NCBI GenBank assembly: GCA_938091715.1
Contig: CALKMT010000133.1
Span: 1 to 10,859 of the forward strand
Direction of reading: 5' to 3'
From: an uncultured Litorivicinus sp.
Lineage (GTDB): Bacteria > Pseudomonadota > Gammaproteobacteria > Pseudomonadales > Litorivicinaceae
Length of the DNA stretch: 10,859 nt
Position numbers and translations under genes: made by a program. Positions 1-6,424 of this stretch are shown here, one piece after another (the first letter of the stretch is position 1; each line of letters opens with the position of its first letter). The notes beneath the pieces are model-generated. The model was given only the letters and a program-made list of their open reading frames with translations. It was not told the origin of the DNA and did no database searches.

Positions 1-8
1 AACAGCCA

Positions 9-1448
9 ATGACAACAGAAATCACGCAACAAACTTTAACCGTCACCCAGGTCTCCCGCGCAATCGGCCAAGCCTTGCAAGCGGGCTTTCCACAATGGCT
101 GTGGTTAGAGGGAGAAATCAGCGGATTTAAAGTCTGGGGCCGGCCGGCCGCCAAAGCGTGGTTTTTCGATCTAAAGGACCAGGAAAGCACCCTGTCCGCG
201 GTGGTTTGGGCCTCGGACATGGTCGCAATGACCGCGCCCCGCGAGGGCGAGCAGGTTCGAGTTCTGGCCCGTGTGGCCTGGGCCAATCGCCAAGGCCGCA
301 TCAACCTGAACGTCAAACAAATTCAACCCGCAGGCCTCGGGGCACTGTTGATTGAAATTGAACGCAGACGCGGTGCCCTGGTCGCCGATGGACTGACCGC
401 CCCCGAGCGCAAACGCCCGATTCCCAAATTCCCCCAGCGCATTGGCCTGGTCACCAGCCCCGACAGCGCGGCCGCGGCCGACGTTTTACAAGTCCTGCGC
501 CTGCGCTGGCCCATGGCCCAAGTGCGCATCTTTGCCAGCGGCGTGCAGGGCGATCAGGCCCCGCAACAATTGATCCAGGCCCTGAACCGCATGGATGCCG
601 AGGGCGGCCTGGACGTCTGTTTGCTGGTGCGCGGGGGTGGCTCGCTGACCGATTTAATGGCCTTTAATGACGAGGCCCTGTGTCGCCGCCTGGTACAGAC
701 CCACTGTCCGGTGATCACCGGCGTTGGCCACGAAATTGACACCGGACTGGTCGACTGGGTCAGCGATCTGTACGCCGCCACGCCCTCGAATGCCGCCGAA
801 TTGGCCACCCCCGATCAGGCCAATGTGCAAGCGCTGTTGGCGCGACAAACCCGACAACTGCGCCAGGGCATCGAGTCCCGCCGACAACAGGCAACCGAGC
901 GACTCAGACACTGCCAGCAACGTCTGCAAAATCCTTCCCAGTTGTTTGCGGTCAAGCGCCAACAAGGCGAGCGCACCCGCCGAGACCTGATCCGCCAATC
1001 CCAGTTAGGCTTGCAACAAAGCCGCCTCCAGCTTGAGCGCATCGAGCAACGCCTGCGCGCTCAAGACCCCATCCAACAGCTGCGTCTGGCACAACAGCAC
1101 AAGGCAGCCCTGGACGCGCGCCTGGCAGCCAACCCCCTGCGGCACCGCTGGCAGGCCGAGCGGCACCGGATTGAACGCCTGACCCAAGCGCTGGGCCAAC
1201 GTCACGCCAAACACCTGGAGCAACAACGCCAACGCATTGCCCGTCAACAGGCCAGCCTGCGCGCGCTGGATCCCAACAGCGTCCTGAATCGCGGATATGC
1301 CTATGTCGAGGACCAAGACGGCCAGGTACTCTCGAGTGGAGCCCAACTGGCATTGAACCAAGCACTCACCTTAAGGATGCAAGACCATGAAGCACTGGAT
1401 GTGGGCGTTCGTGTGGAGCGTCTCGACCCTAAGCCTAGCGGCGCCTGA
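9..1448 (+). CDS. xseA: Exodeoxyribonuclease VII large subunit
   Basis: XseA is the catalytic large subunit of exonuclease VII, a cytoplasmic nuclease that degrades single-stranded DNA from both ends together with the small subunit XseB (not in this window). The 479-residue product has the family layout: an N-terminal OB-fold (about residues 9-108), a catalytic core with the GLVTSPDSAAAADVL block (146-160), RGGGS followed by LxxFNDE (208-222), GVGHEID (238-244) and TPSNAAE (258-264), then a long Gln/Arg-rich coiled-coil stretch (about 270-415) and a C-terminal segment starting NRGYAYVED. Length is slightly above the usual 400-460. The ATG at 9 is taken as the start because the N-terminus aligns with the family; only 8 upstream bases are visible and they hold no clear ribosome site. 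Its 3' end overlaps the next gene by 62 bases. The DNA-repair role fits the neighbourhood. Confidence 0.96.
   Translation: MTTEITQQTLTVTQVSRAIGQALQAGFPQWLWLEGEISGFKVWGRPAAKAWFFDLKDQESTLSAVVWASDMVAMTAPREGEQVRVLARVAWANRQGRINLNVKQIQPAGLGALLIEIERRRGALVADGLTAPERKRPIPKFPQRIGLVTSPDSAAAADVLQVLRLRWPMAQVRIFASGVQGDQAPQQLIQALNRMDAEGGLDVCLLVRGGGSLTDLMAFNDEALCRRLVQTHCPVITGVGHEIDTGLVDWVSDLYAATPSNAAELATPDQANVQALLARQTRQLRQGIESRRQQATERLRHCQQRLQNPSQLFAVKRQQGERTRRDLIRQSQLGLQQSRLQLERIEQRLRAQDPIQQLRLAQQHKAALDARLAANPLRHRWQAERHRIERLTQALGQRHAKHLEQQRQRIARQQASLRALDPNSVLNRGYAYVEDQDGQVLSSGAQLALNQALTLRMQDHEALDVGVRVERLDPKPSGA
1373..1377 (+). promoter_or_regulatory. Ribosome binding site for the M23 peptidase gene
   Basis: AAGGA lies 9 bases before the ATG at 1387, inside the 3' end of xseA. 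It supports the ATG at 1387, and therefore the 62-base out-of-frame overlap, rather than a start after the xseA stop. Confidence 0.6.
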
Positions 1449-2184
1449 ACCCGGCCTGTACCCGGGCGGTCTGGCCCGGATTGCCCTGCCCGATGGCGTC
1501 GAATCAGCGACCTTTAAGGGCCTGCCGGTTTGGATTCAGAACGGTGTCGCCTATGTTGGTATCCCACTGGATGAGAAGCCCGGTGCCAGTGGCGTTAAAA
1601 CCGATCGCGGAGATTGGCTGCCCTTCGAGATTCAGGATCGTGGCTATCCCACGCAGCACATCCAACTGGCCAACCGCCAGCAGGTCAGTCCGAACACGCA
1701 AAACCTGAAACGAATCCGCCGCGAGGCCAGTGAACAAGCCAACTGGTATCGACGCTTCAGCCCCTGGATGCCCGAGTTTCCCTTTGCCCTGCCCGCCCAA
1801 GGCCGGGTCAGTGGCGAGTTTGGACGCCGACGGGTGTTCAACGGCCAACCCCGACGGCCACACTCGGGCATCGACATCGCCGCCCCCACCGGCACCCCGG
1901 TCTTAGCCCCCAGCGCAGGCCAGGTGATTGGCGTGGGCGACTAGTTCTTCAACGGCAAGACCCTGTTTTTGGATCATGGACAGGGCCTGATCAGCATGTT
2001 TTGCCACTTATCAGAAATCGACGCCGCAGTAGGCGACTGGGCAAAGCGTGGCGATCCGGTGGCCAAAATCGGCAGCACCGGCCGATCCACCGGGCCCCAT
2101 CTGCACTGGACAGTCAGCCTGAACAATGCGCGAATCGAGCCACACTTATTCATGCCAAAACTGTCGGAATTGCCGCGCAAGTAG
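1387..2184 (+). pseudogene. Secreted M23 (LytM-type) metallopeptidase gene interrupted by an in-frame amber codon
   Basis: M23 peptidases are zinc endopeptidases that cut peptidoglycan cross-links in the periplasm. The frame starts with a signal peptide (MKHWMWAFVWSVSTLSLA, cut probably near residue 18-19), has an N-terminal beta-rich region (about 20-125), and then the M23 domain with HSGID (H159 and D163 as zinc ligands). Codon 186 (1942-1944) is TAG. Without a frame change the sequence then continues with FFNGKTLFLDHGQG, H207 in CHLS, and GPHLHW (H238, H240), ending at a TAG at 2182-2184. From family knowledge the residue between GD and FFNG is normally Tyr (TAC/TAT), so a single base change explains the stop. 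The protein made up to the stop (185 residues, 1387-1941) would lack the HLS and HxH residues and be inactive. Alternatives are a sequencing error or tRNA suppression. The frame is otherwise clean, which argues for a very recent change. Pairing of xseA with an M23 gene is, as I recall, common in gammaproteobacteria. Confidence 0.85.
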
Positions 2185-2196
2185 TACTCTGAGGGT

Positions 2197-3153
2197 ATGC
2201 AACGTGCCAAAGACCTCGCTGTCGCCCCACCGGAACACCTAACCTTGGCGGATATTATGGCGATCGACGTCCCGGTCCTGCCTGGGTCTACCGATTTGGT
2301 CCAGGTGCTGCGGGAACTGGAGCGCAGTCCAATTGGGGTTGCGGTCTGCCTATCCCCCAGCGAGGCGCCCCGAGTGCTGACGCGCCGGGACTGCAGTCAG
2401 TTGCTGATTTCCGCCTTGCAGGGCTTTCCGGTACCCAATCGATTTGATCAAGCGGCCTCCCCGGTCACCCAACAGATGTTCGATCACCAGAGCATCGATC
2501 AGGCGGTGGCCGCCGTATCTGGCGACCTGACGACTCACATCTTGGTCTTTCGCGGTGACGAGTTCGCCGGTTACGTGGGTTCGGATCAATGGTCACGCCT
2601 TAGCCTGCGATTTTTGTTGCCACCGGACATTCCAGACCTGCCCGAGGACCCCTCCGAGCTGACCGATCGTCTGACTGGCCTGCCGGATCATCGCGCCTAT
2701 CGCATGCACCTTGAGATGCACCTGATTGATCATTTCGAACTGGCCAGCGACCTGACCCTGGCCTTGATCGAGCTGGATTGGCTCGAGGGTCTGGCCCGAC
2801 GCCACAGCGAAAGCGAAGAGCAAGCCACCATTCAGCGAGTGACCAATACCGTGGTCAATCAACTGCGCGCCAATGACAGTCTGTTTGCCCTGGAGCCGGG
2901 TAAGTGGGCCCTGGTCATGGCGGATGTAAATCTGAGTATTGGTCGCAGCGTAGCCCGGCGGTTGGTCGAGTCGGTGTGGGAAGCAGAGTTTCCCAACCAC
3001 GGCAGTCCCTTGGGCCGGGTCAGCATCAGCATTGGCTTGGCAACGCCGTCAGTGGATGGCGACAGCACGGAAAACGATGCCGAGGAAGCCCTAGAACAGG
3101 CCATCACCAGCGGCGGGCATCAGGTCCGACTGATCGGCGAAAGCCTGGTCTAG
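2197..3153 (+). CDS. CBS-pair / degenerate GGDEF domain protein
   Basis: A 318-residue, probably cytoplasmic protein with no signal peptide or membrane segment. Residues about 15-70 and 88-135 look like two CBS repeats (for example LADIMAIDVPVLPGSTDLVQVL and SPVTQQMFDHQSIDQAV), which in other proteins bind adenine nucleotides. Residues about 155-312 follow a GGDEF fold: DRLTGLPDHRAY (157-168), LTLALIELDWL (186-196), and RVSISIGLATP (274-284). At the place of the GG(D/E)EF active loop it reads EPGKWALVM (233-241), so diguanylate cyclase activity is unlikely; a sensor or c-di-GMP-related scaffold role is inference. The start is the ATG at 2197, 12 bases after the M23 stop, with GAGGG at 2191-2195 unusually close to it (1 base). 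A later ATG at 2257 is possible but would cut into the first CBS repeat. Its TAG stop is shared with the convergent small gene. Confidence 0.8.
   Translation: MQRAKDLAVAPPEHLTLADIMAIDVPVLPGSTDLVQVLRELERSPIGVAVCLSPSEAPRVLTRRDCSQLLISALQGFPVPNRFDQAASPVTQQMFDHQSIDQAVAAVSGDLTTHILVFRGDEFAGYVGSDQWSRLSLRFLLPPDIPDLPEDPSELTDRLTGLPDHRAYRMHLEMHLIDHFELASDLTLALIELDWLEGLARRHSESEEQATIQRVTNTVVNQLRANDSLFALEPGKWALVMADVNLSIGRSVARRLVESVWEAEFPNHGSPLGRVSISIGLATPSVDGDSTENDAEEALEQAITSGGHQVRLIGESLV
3150..3153. other. Shared CTAG palindrome holding both stop codons of a convergent gene pair
   Basis: On the plus strand TAG (3151-3153) ends the GGDEF-like gene; on the minus strand TAG (3152-3150) ends the small basic protein gene. 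The two operons therefore meet with no spacer, and any transcription terminator must lie inside coding sequence of the opposite gene. Confidence 0.7.
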
Positions 3154-3443
3154 CAATCGATATCAACCAGCCGCCGGGGCCCTTCAGAGGGCTGGGCGTG
3201 CTCAGTGACCTGCTGATAAGACGCGATTTGCGGGCCGGCCTGCTCCCCTTGACGGCGCCCCTTGCCCTGACGCTTTTGCCCTTGGCCACGACGGTTTTTT
3301 CTGCGCCGCTCGGGCACTAAATGATCTCTGGGTTTGTTGTCGGCGCTGGCCGGTTTAACCACTTCCGCCGGGGCATCTGCGCCCGCTGACTGCGGGTTGT
3401 TGACGTCCGTTGGACGGTGCGTGGCAGTTGGGTCGATTCTCAT
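3150..3443 (-). CDS. Small basic hypothetical protein, last gene of the photolyase-dinB operon
   Basis: A 97-residue protein, family not recognised. It starts MRIDPTATHRPTDVNN, has an Ala/Pro-rich low-complexity N-terminal half, a strongly basic centre (ERRRKNRRGQGQKRQGKGRR) and a short C-terminal part ending GPRRLVDIDC. Codon usage resembles the neighbouring genes, with G/C favoured in third positions. The ATG at 3443-3441 is preceded by a possible ribosome site TAGGG about 6 bases upstream. A longer form beginning at 3515 would overlap dinB and is less likely. The start lies 31 bases after the dinB stop, on the same strand. The Arg/Lys/Gln-rich middle suggests nucleic-acid or ribosome binding, but this is inference only. 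Its TAG stop (3152-3150) overlaps the stop of the convergent gene. No transmembrane segment is visible. Confidence 0.6.
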   Translation of the reverse strand: MRIDPTATHRPTDVNNPQSAGADAPAEVVKPASADNKPRDHLVPERRRKNRRGQGQKRQGKGRRQGEQAGPQIASYQQVTEHAQPSEGPRRLVDIDC

Positions 3444-3474
3444 ATCTGCCCTATCGACCAAACCCGGAATAAGT

Positions 3475-4533
3475 TTAGCCCGGCAGGTCCAGATCCAGCT
3501 GCAATCCCCACTCAATCGGCCCCAAGCGCAAACCGACCCCGATCAGGCGCACCGGTCGTTGCCCTCGGGCATAGGCCTCGGCCAGAAACTGCTGCGTACT
3601 TTGGGTCAAATCCACCTCGAGCGGTCCCTCGGCCGTGGTCTGGCTAAAGTCGGAAAACTTGACCTTGACGAACACACTGCGCACACGGTCCGCATGCTCG
3701 CCCATGCGGCTTTCTAGCTCGGGCAGCAACGACTGTACGGCCTTCTGACAGGCCGCCAGATCCGGCAAATCTTCAGAGTAGGTGCGCTCGACACTGACAC
3801 TTTTTCGTTGCCGGGTGACCTGGACCGGCCGCTCGTCCACCCCCCGGACCAGGTGATACAGCCGCTCCCCCATGGCCCCATACGCCTTGACGCAGGCCCG
3901 TCGCGACACAGGCAGCAAATCCTGGGCCCGGGTATAGCCATCGCTGCGCAAGCGCTCGGCCATTTTTGGACCGACACCCGGAAACTTTCGAAGCGCCAGT
4001 TGACCGACAAAGTCATCGATCAAATCAGGAGGCAGGACGGTCAAGCCATCAGGCTTTTCCCAGTCACTGGCCACCTTGGCCAAGAATTTGTTGATCGACA
4101 CCCCCGCGGACACTCGGATGCCGACTTCGCGATGTATTTCGGATTTAATCGCCTGAGCCATACGGGTGGCGGATCCGGCCAGTAACTCGCTGTCCGACAC
4201 ATCCAGATAGGCTTCGTCCAGCGACAGGGGCTCAATCAGATCCGTATAACGTTTGAACACCGCATGCATGGCCTGGGAGGCCTCACGGTATTTCTTCATG
4301 TCTGGCTTTACAAAGGTCAGTGACGGGCATAGTCGCAGGGCTTGGGACGAGGGCATGGCGCTGCGTACCCCAAAGCTGCGGGCGACATAGTTAGCAGTCG
4401 CGATCACCCCACGTCCATCCGGGCGGCCACCCACCACCACAGGCTTGCCGGACAATCCCGGATCATCGCGCTCTTCAACCGACGCGTAAAAACTGTCGGC
4501 ATCCACGTGGATGATTTTGCGGTTCAGATCCAC
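3475..4533 (-). CDS. dinB: DNA polymerase IV (Y-family translesion polymerase)
   Basis: Pol IV is a low-fidelity polymerase without proofreading that extends past damaged template bases. The 352-residue product has all parts of the family: catalytic D11 in VDADSFYASVE, with Y16 at the steric-gate position; VARSFGVRSAMP (50-61); the acidic pair D106-E107 in SLDEAYLDV; SAGVSINKFLAKVASDWEKPDGL (142-164); a helix-hairpin-helix FPGVGPKMAERL (184-195); and a little-finger domain (about 240-340). The C-terminal QLDLDL (345-350) matches a beta-clamp binding peptide. The start is GTG at 4533-4531, chosen because it gives the usual short N-terminus before the catalytic Asp and overlaps the upstream gene's TGA by 10 bases; no strong ribosome site is seen, so translation is probably coupled. 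It belongs to the photolyase operon rather than standing alone as an SOS gene, and no LexA-like site was found directly upstream. Confidence 0.96.
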   Translation of the reverse strand: MDLNRKIIHVDADSFYASVEERDDPGLSGKPVVVGGRPDGRGVIATANYVARSFGVRSAMPSSQALRLCPSLTFVKPDMKKYREASQAMHAVFKRYTDLIEPLSLDEAYLDVSDSELLAGSATRMAQAIKSEIHREVGIRVSAGVSINKFLAKVASDWEKPDGLTVLPPDLIDDFVGQLALRKFPGVGPKMAERLRSDGYTRAQDLLPVSRRACVKAYGAMGERLYHLVRGVDERPVQVTRQRKSVSVERTYSEDLPDLAACQKAVQSLLPELESRMGEHADRVRSVFVKVKFSDFSQTTAEGPLEVDLTQSTQQFLAEAYARGQRPVRLIGVGLRLGPIEWGLQLDLDLPG

Positions 4534-4934
4534 ATCAGCGCGACCGCCAGGCTGGCGCCCAAGGTCAGGTGCGTGCGCAATTCGACAAAGCCCGGAGGCC
4601 AGTTGGATTCCAGGGCGTGTTTTTGGTCATACAGCCACTGGCCGCCAAATCCGCCCAGCAACAGTGCCTGGGCAAAGGGCGACGGCAGGATCAGCGCCAC
4701 CCAGGCCATCAGCGAAGGCATTACGCTGGCAACAAACCGACGGGATCGGGCGCCGTCATCGACTGGGGCCAGCAGCGCGGTGCCCCACTGGATGCCGCCC
4801 AAAAAGCTCAAGATCACCGCCGCATAGGCCAATCCCAAGGGGCGCATGGGCAGGCCCGCCGAGTGACCGATCGCCGCGGCAAAAAAAGGAATCAGGCCGG
4901 CATAACCCAGCCACTTGGCGGTCTGTAAATTCAT
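4524..4934 (-). CDS. DUF3429 inner-membrane protein
   Basis: A 136-residue hydrophobic protein with about five predicted membrane segments (roughly residues 8-25, 33-55, 66-84, 87-103 and 120-135). The GGIQWG motif (46-51) and the YDQKH loop (102-106) are features I associate with DUF3429, a family of small membrane proteins of unknown function in proteobacteria. The start is an ATG only 17 bases after the stop of the upstream photolyase gene, and the 3' end overlaps dinB by 10 bases, so it is almost certainly co-transcribed with both. The role is unknown. A link to envelope or quinone-level photo-oxidative stress is possible from context alone. The ribosome site is weak. Confidence 0.8.
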   Translation of the reverse strand: MNLQTAKWLGYAGLIPFFAAAIGHSAGLPMRPLGLAYAAVILSFLGGIQWGTALLAPVDDGARSRRFVASVMPSLMAWVALILPSPFAQALLLGGFGGQWLYDQKHALESNWPPGFVELRTHLTLGASLAVALMWI

Positions 4935-4951
4935 GGCGCTAGTGTGCCCGA

Positions 4952-6424
4952 CTAAAAATCCAATGTCTGCTGAGGCGTGTCCGTGGACGTCCGTTGATAC
5001 TTCGGCCGGGTTTGGCGCATCCGACTGCCGTGTTGACTGAGCACCCGTTGGGCCTCGTCGCCCATTTCACGTTGCCGAATAAAGGCCGTCAGCTTTTGCT
5101 TGGCCTGACGAGCGGCCAGCACTGGGTCTGCGATCGGTGGCGGCACCGGGCCGCCCATTTTGCGCTGCAGCCCTGCCGGCGCGCGCCAGGGCTCGTGGAT
5201 CCAGTCCGCCGAGAAACCGGCCAGCTCCGGCACCCACCGGCGGATGAACTCGCCGTCGGGATCCTGGTCGCGGCTCTGCTTGATCGGGTTGTACATACGA
5301 TTAACGTTGATTCCAGTAGTACCGGACTGCATCTGGATCTGACTGTAGTGAATGCCCGGCTCGTAATCGACAAACCGTTGGGCCAGACGCTGGGCCGGTA
5401 TCTGCCAGGGTTGCCACAGGTGATAGGCGCTGAGGGACACCAGCATCGCCCTCATTCGAAAGTTGATCCAACCCGTTTGTTTCAGACAGCGCATGCAGGC
5501 GTCGACAAAGGGCCAGCCGGTGTGGCCCTCAATCCACCGCTCAATCACTTCCAGATCCGCAGGCTCGGCATGCAAGTCGACAAACCCACGGTGCAGGGCT
5601 TCGTGCTCGAGCCGAGGCTCGGATTCGAGCTTTTGCATAAAGTGGCAATGCCAATGCAAGCGCTTGTCCAGACTGCGAAACGAGCGCGCCCACAGGGCAT
5701 CCGGAGCCGGGGTAGCGCGCAGGCGTTGCACCACTCCTCGCAATGACAAGGTGCCCAGGGCCAGGTGGGGACTTAAGCGTGAGCAGGCGTCCGCGGCGCT
5801 CAGTGGGCTGGACATTTGCCGTGTGTATTCACGTCCCCGCTGGGATAAAAAGCTGTCCAGCAACTGATGGCCTGCCAAGCTGCCGCCGGGCTGAACGGCA
5901 ATCGATAACTGGCATGGCGTTGGCAGGGATTCGGGCAGCTCAAAGGGACCAGCGCCTGGGCCCTGCAGCGCGGGAGTCGCCGCCTGGGGCTCGGCCATCA
6001 GCGTTTCCCATTGCTCAGCCCAGCCGCGGCGGATCGACAAACCGCGCACGACGCCATGCTGACGGAATTCCTGCCAAGGCAAGCCCAGTTTTTTGACGGC
6101 CTGATCCCGGGCAAAGGTCCAGTCGTCCCCGGTCTCCATGTGCGAGTACAGCCCCTGCACCCCATGGGTTTGAACCAAGCGCTGCAGGATATCCGGCGCA
6201 TGGCCCGACAGGACCCACAGGGGCTGACCCAGCTCGGCCAGTTGCTGTGCCAAGGCCCGGACCGAATCCCGGGTAAAGCACCATTGGCGTAGGCTGGCGG
6301 TCGGTTGCTGCCAATACTCAGGTTCGACAATGTACAGCGGCAAAACAGGCCCCAATGCCGCGGCGGCGGCCAACGGGGCATGGTCCTGAACGCGCAAATC
6401 GCGCTTGAACCAGACGATATTCAC
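4952..6424 (-). CDS. FAD-binding photolyase/cryptochrome, third paralogue of the operon
   Basis: A 490-residue member of the cryptochrome/photolyase family. The N-terminal Rossmann antenna domain opens with NIVWFKRDLRVQDHAPL (2-18). The FAD domain shows SRLSPHLALGTLS (215-227), RLHWHCHFMQKLESEP (255-270), GHTGWPFVDACMRCL (300-314), WINFRMRAMLVS (319-330), IHYSQIQMQSG (358-368) and NVNRMYNPIKQ (373-383), and the tail ends in a basic Gln/Thr-rich stretch. The expected activity is light-driven repair of pyrimidine dimers using reduced FAD, but a signalling role is not excluded. Where classical class I enzymes read GGWQWAASTG this clade has IHYSQIQMQSG, so the usual surface Trp of the electron path is missing or moved. 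The start is GTG at 6424, giving a 4-base GTGA overlap with the CRY-DASH stop; AAGG lies about 10 bases upstream. It is followed after 17 bases by the DUF3429 gene. Substrate (CPD or other) cannot be decided from sequence. Confidence 0.88.
   Translation of the reverse strand: MNIVWFKRDLRVQDHAPLAAAAALGPVLPLYIVEPEYWQQPTASLRQWCFTRDSVRALAQQLAELGQPLWVLSGHAPDILQRLVQTHGVQGLYSHMETGDDWTFARDQAVKKLGLPWQEFRQHGVVRGLSIRRGWAEQWETLMAEPQAATPALQGPGAGPFELPESLPTPCQLSIAVQPGGSLAGHQLLDSFLSQRGREYTRQMSSPLSAADACSRLSPHLALGTLSLRGVVQRLRATPAPDALWARSFRSLDKRLHWHCHFMQKLESEPRLEHEALHRGFVDLHAEPADLEVIERWIEGHTGWPFVDACMRCLKQTGWINFRMRAMLVSLSAYHLWQPWQIPAQRLAQRFVDYEPGIHYSQIQMQSGTTGINVNRMYNPIKQSRDQDPDGEFIRRWVPELAGFSADWIHEPWRAPAGLQRKMGGPVPPPIADPVLAARQAKQKLTAFIRQREMGDEAQRVLSQHGSRMRQTRPKYQRTSTDTPQQTLDF

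Noticed and set aside
1942..1944. Pyrrolysine at the amber codon
   Set aside because: The position is a Tyr in the family, no pyl genes are visible, and TAG ends three other genes in the window.
1969..2184. Separate 71-codon gene downstream of the amber codon
   Set aside because: It is in the same frame as the M23 gene, begins at an internal TTG and encodes only the second half of the peptidase domain without a ribosome site.
2551..2565. RGDEF at residues 119-123 as a GGDEF active site
   Set aside because: It sits in the second CBS-like repeat, not in the loop position of the cyclase fold, which reads PGKWA; the match is chance.
3178..3191. GCCC/GGGC hairpin as a terminator after the GGDEF-like gene
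   Set aside because: The stem is only 4 bp, no T-run follows, and it lies inside the small convergent gene.
4994..5746. Plus-strand open frame of 250 codons
   Set aside because: It lies entirely antisense to the third photolyase gene, matches no family I recognise, and is expected in GC-rich DNA opposite a real gene.
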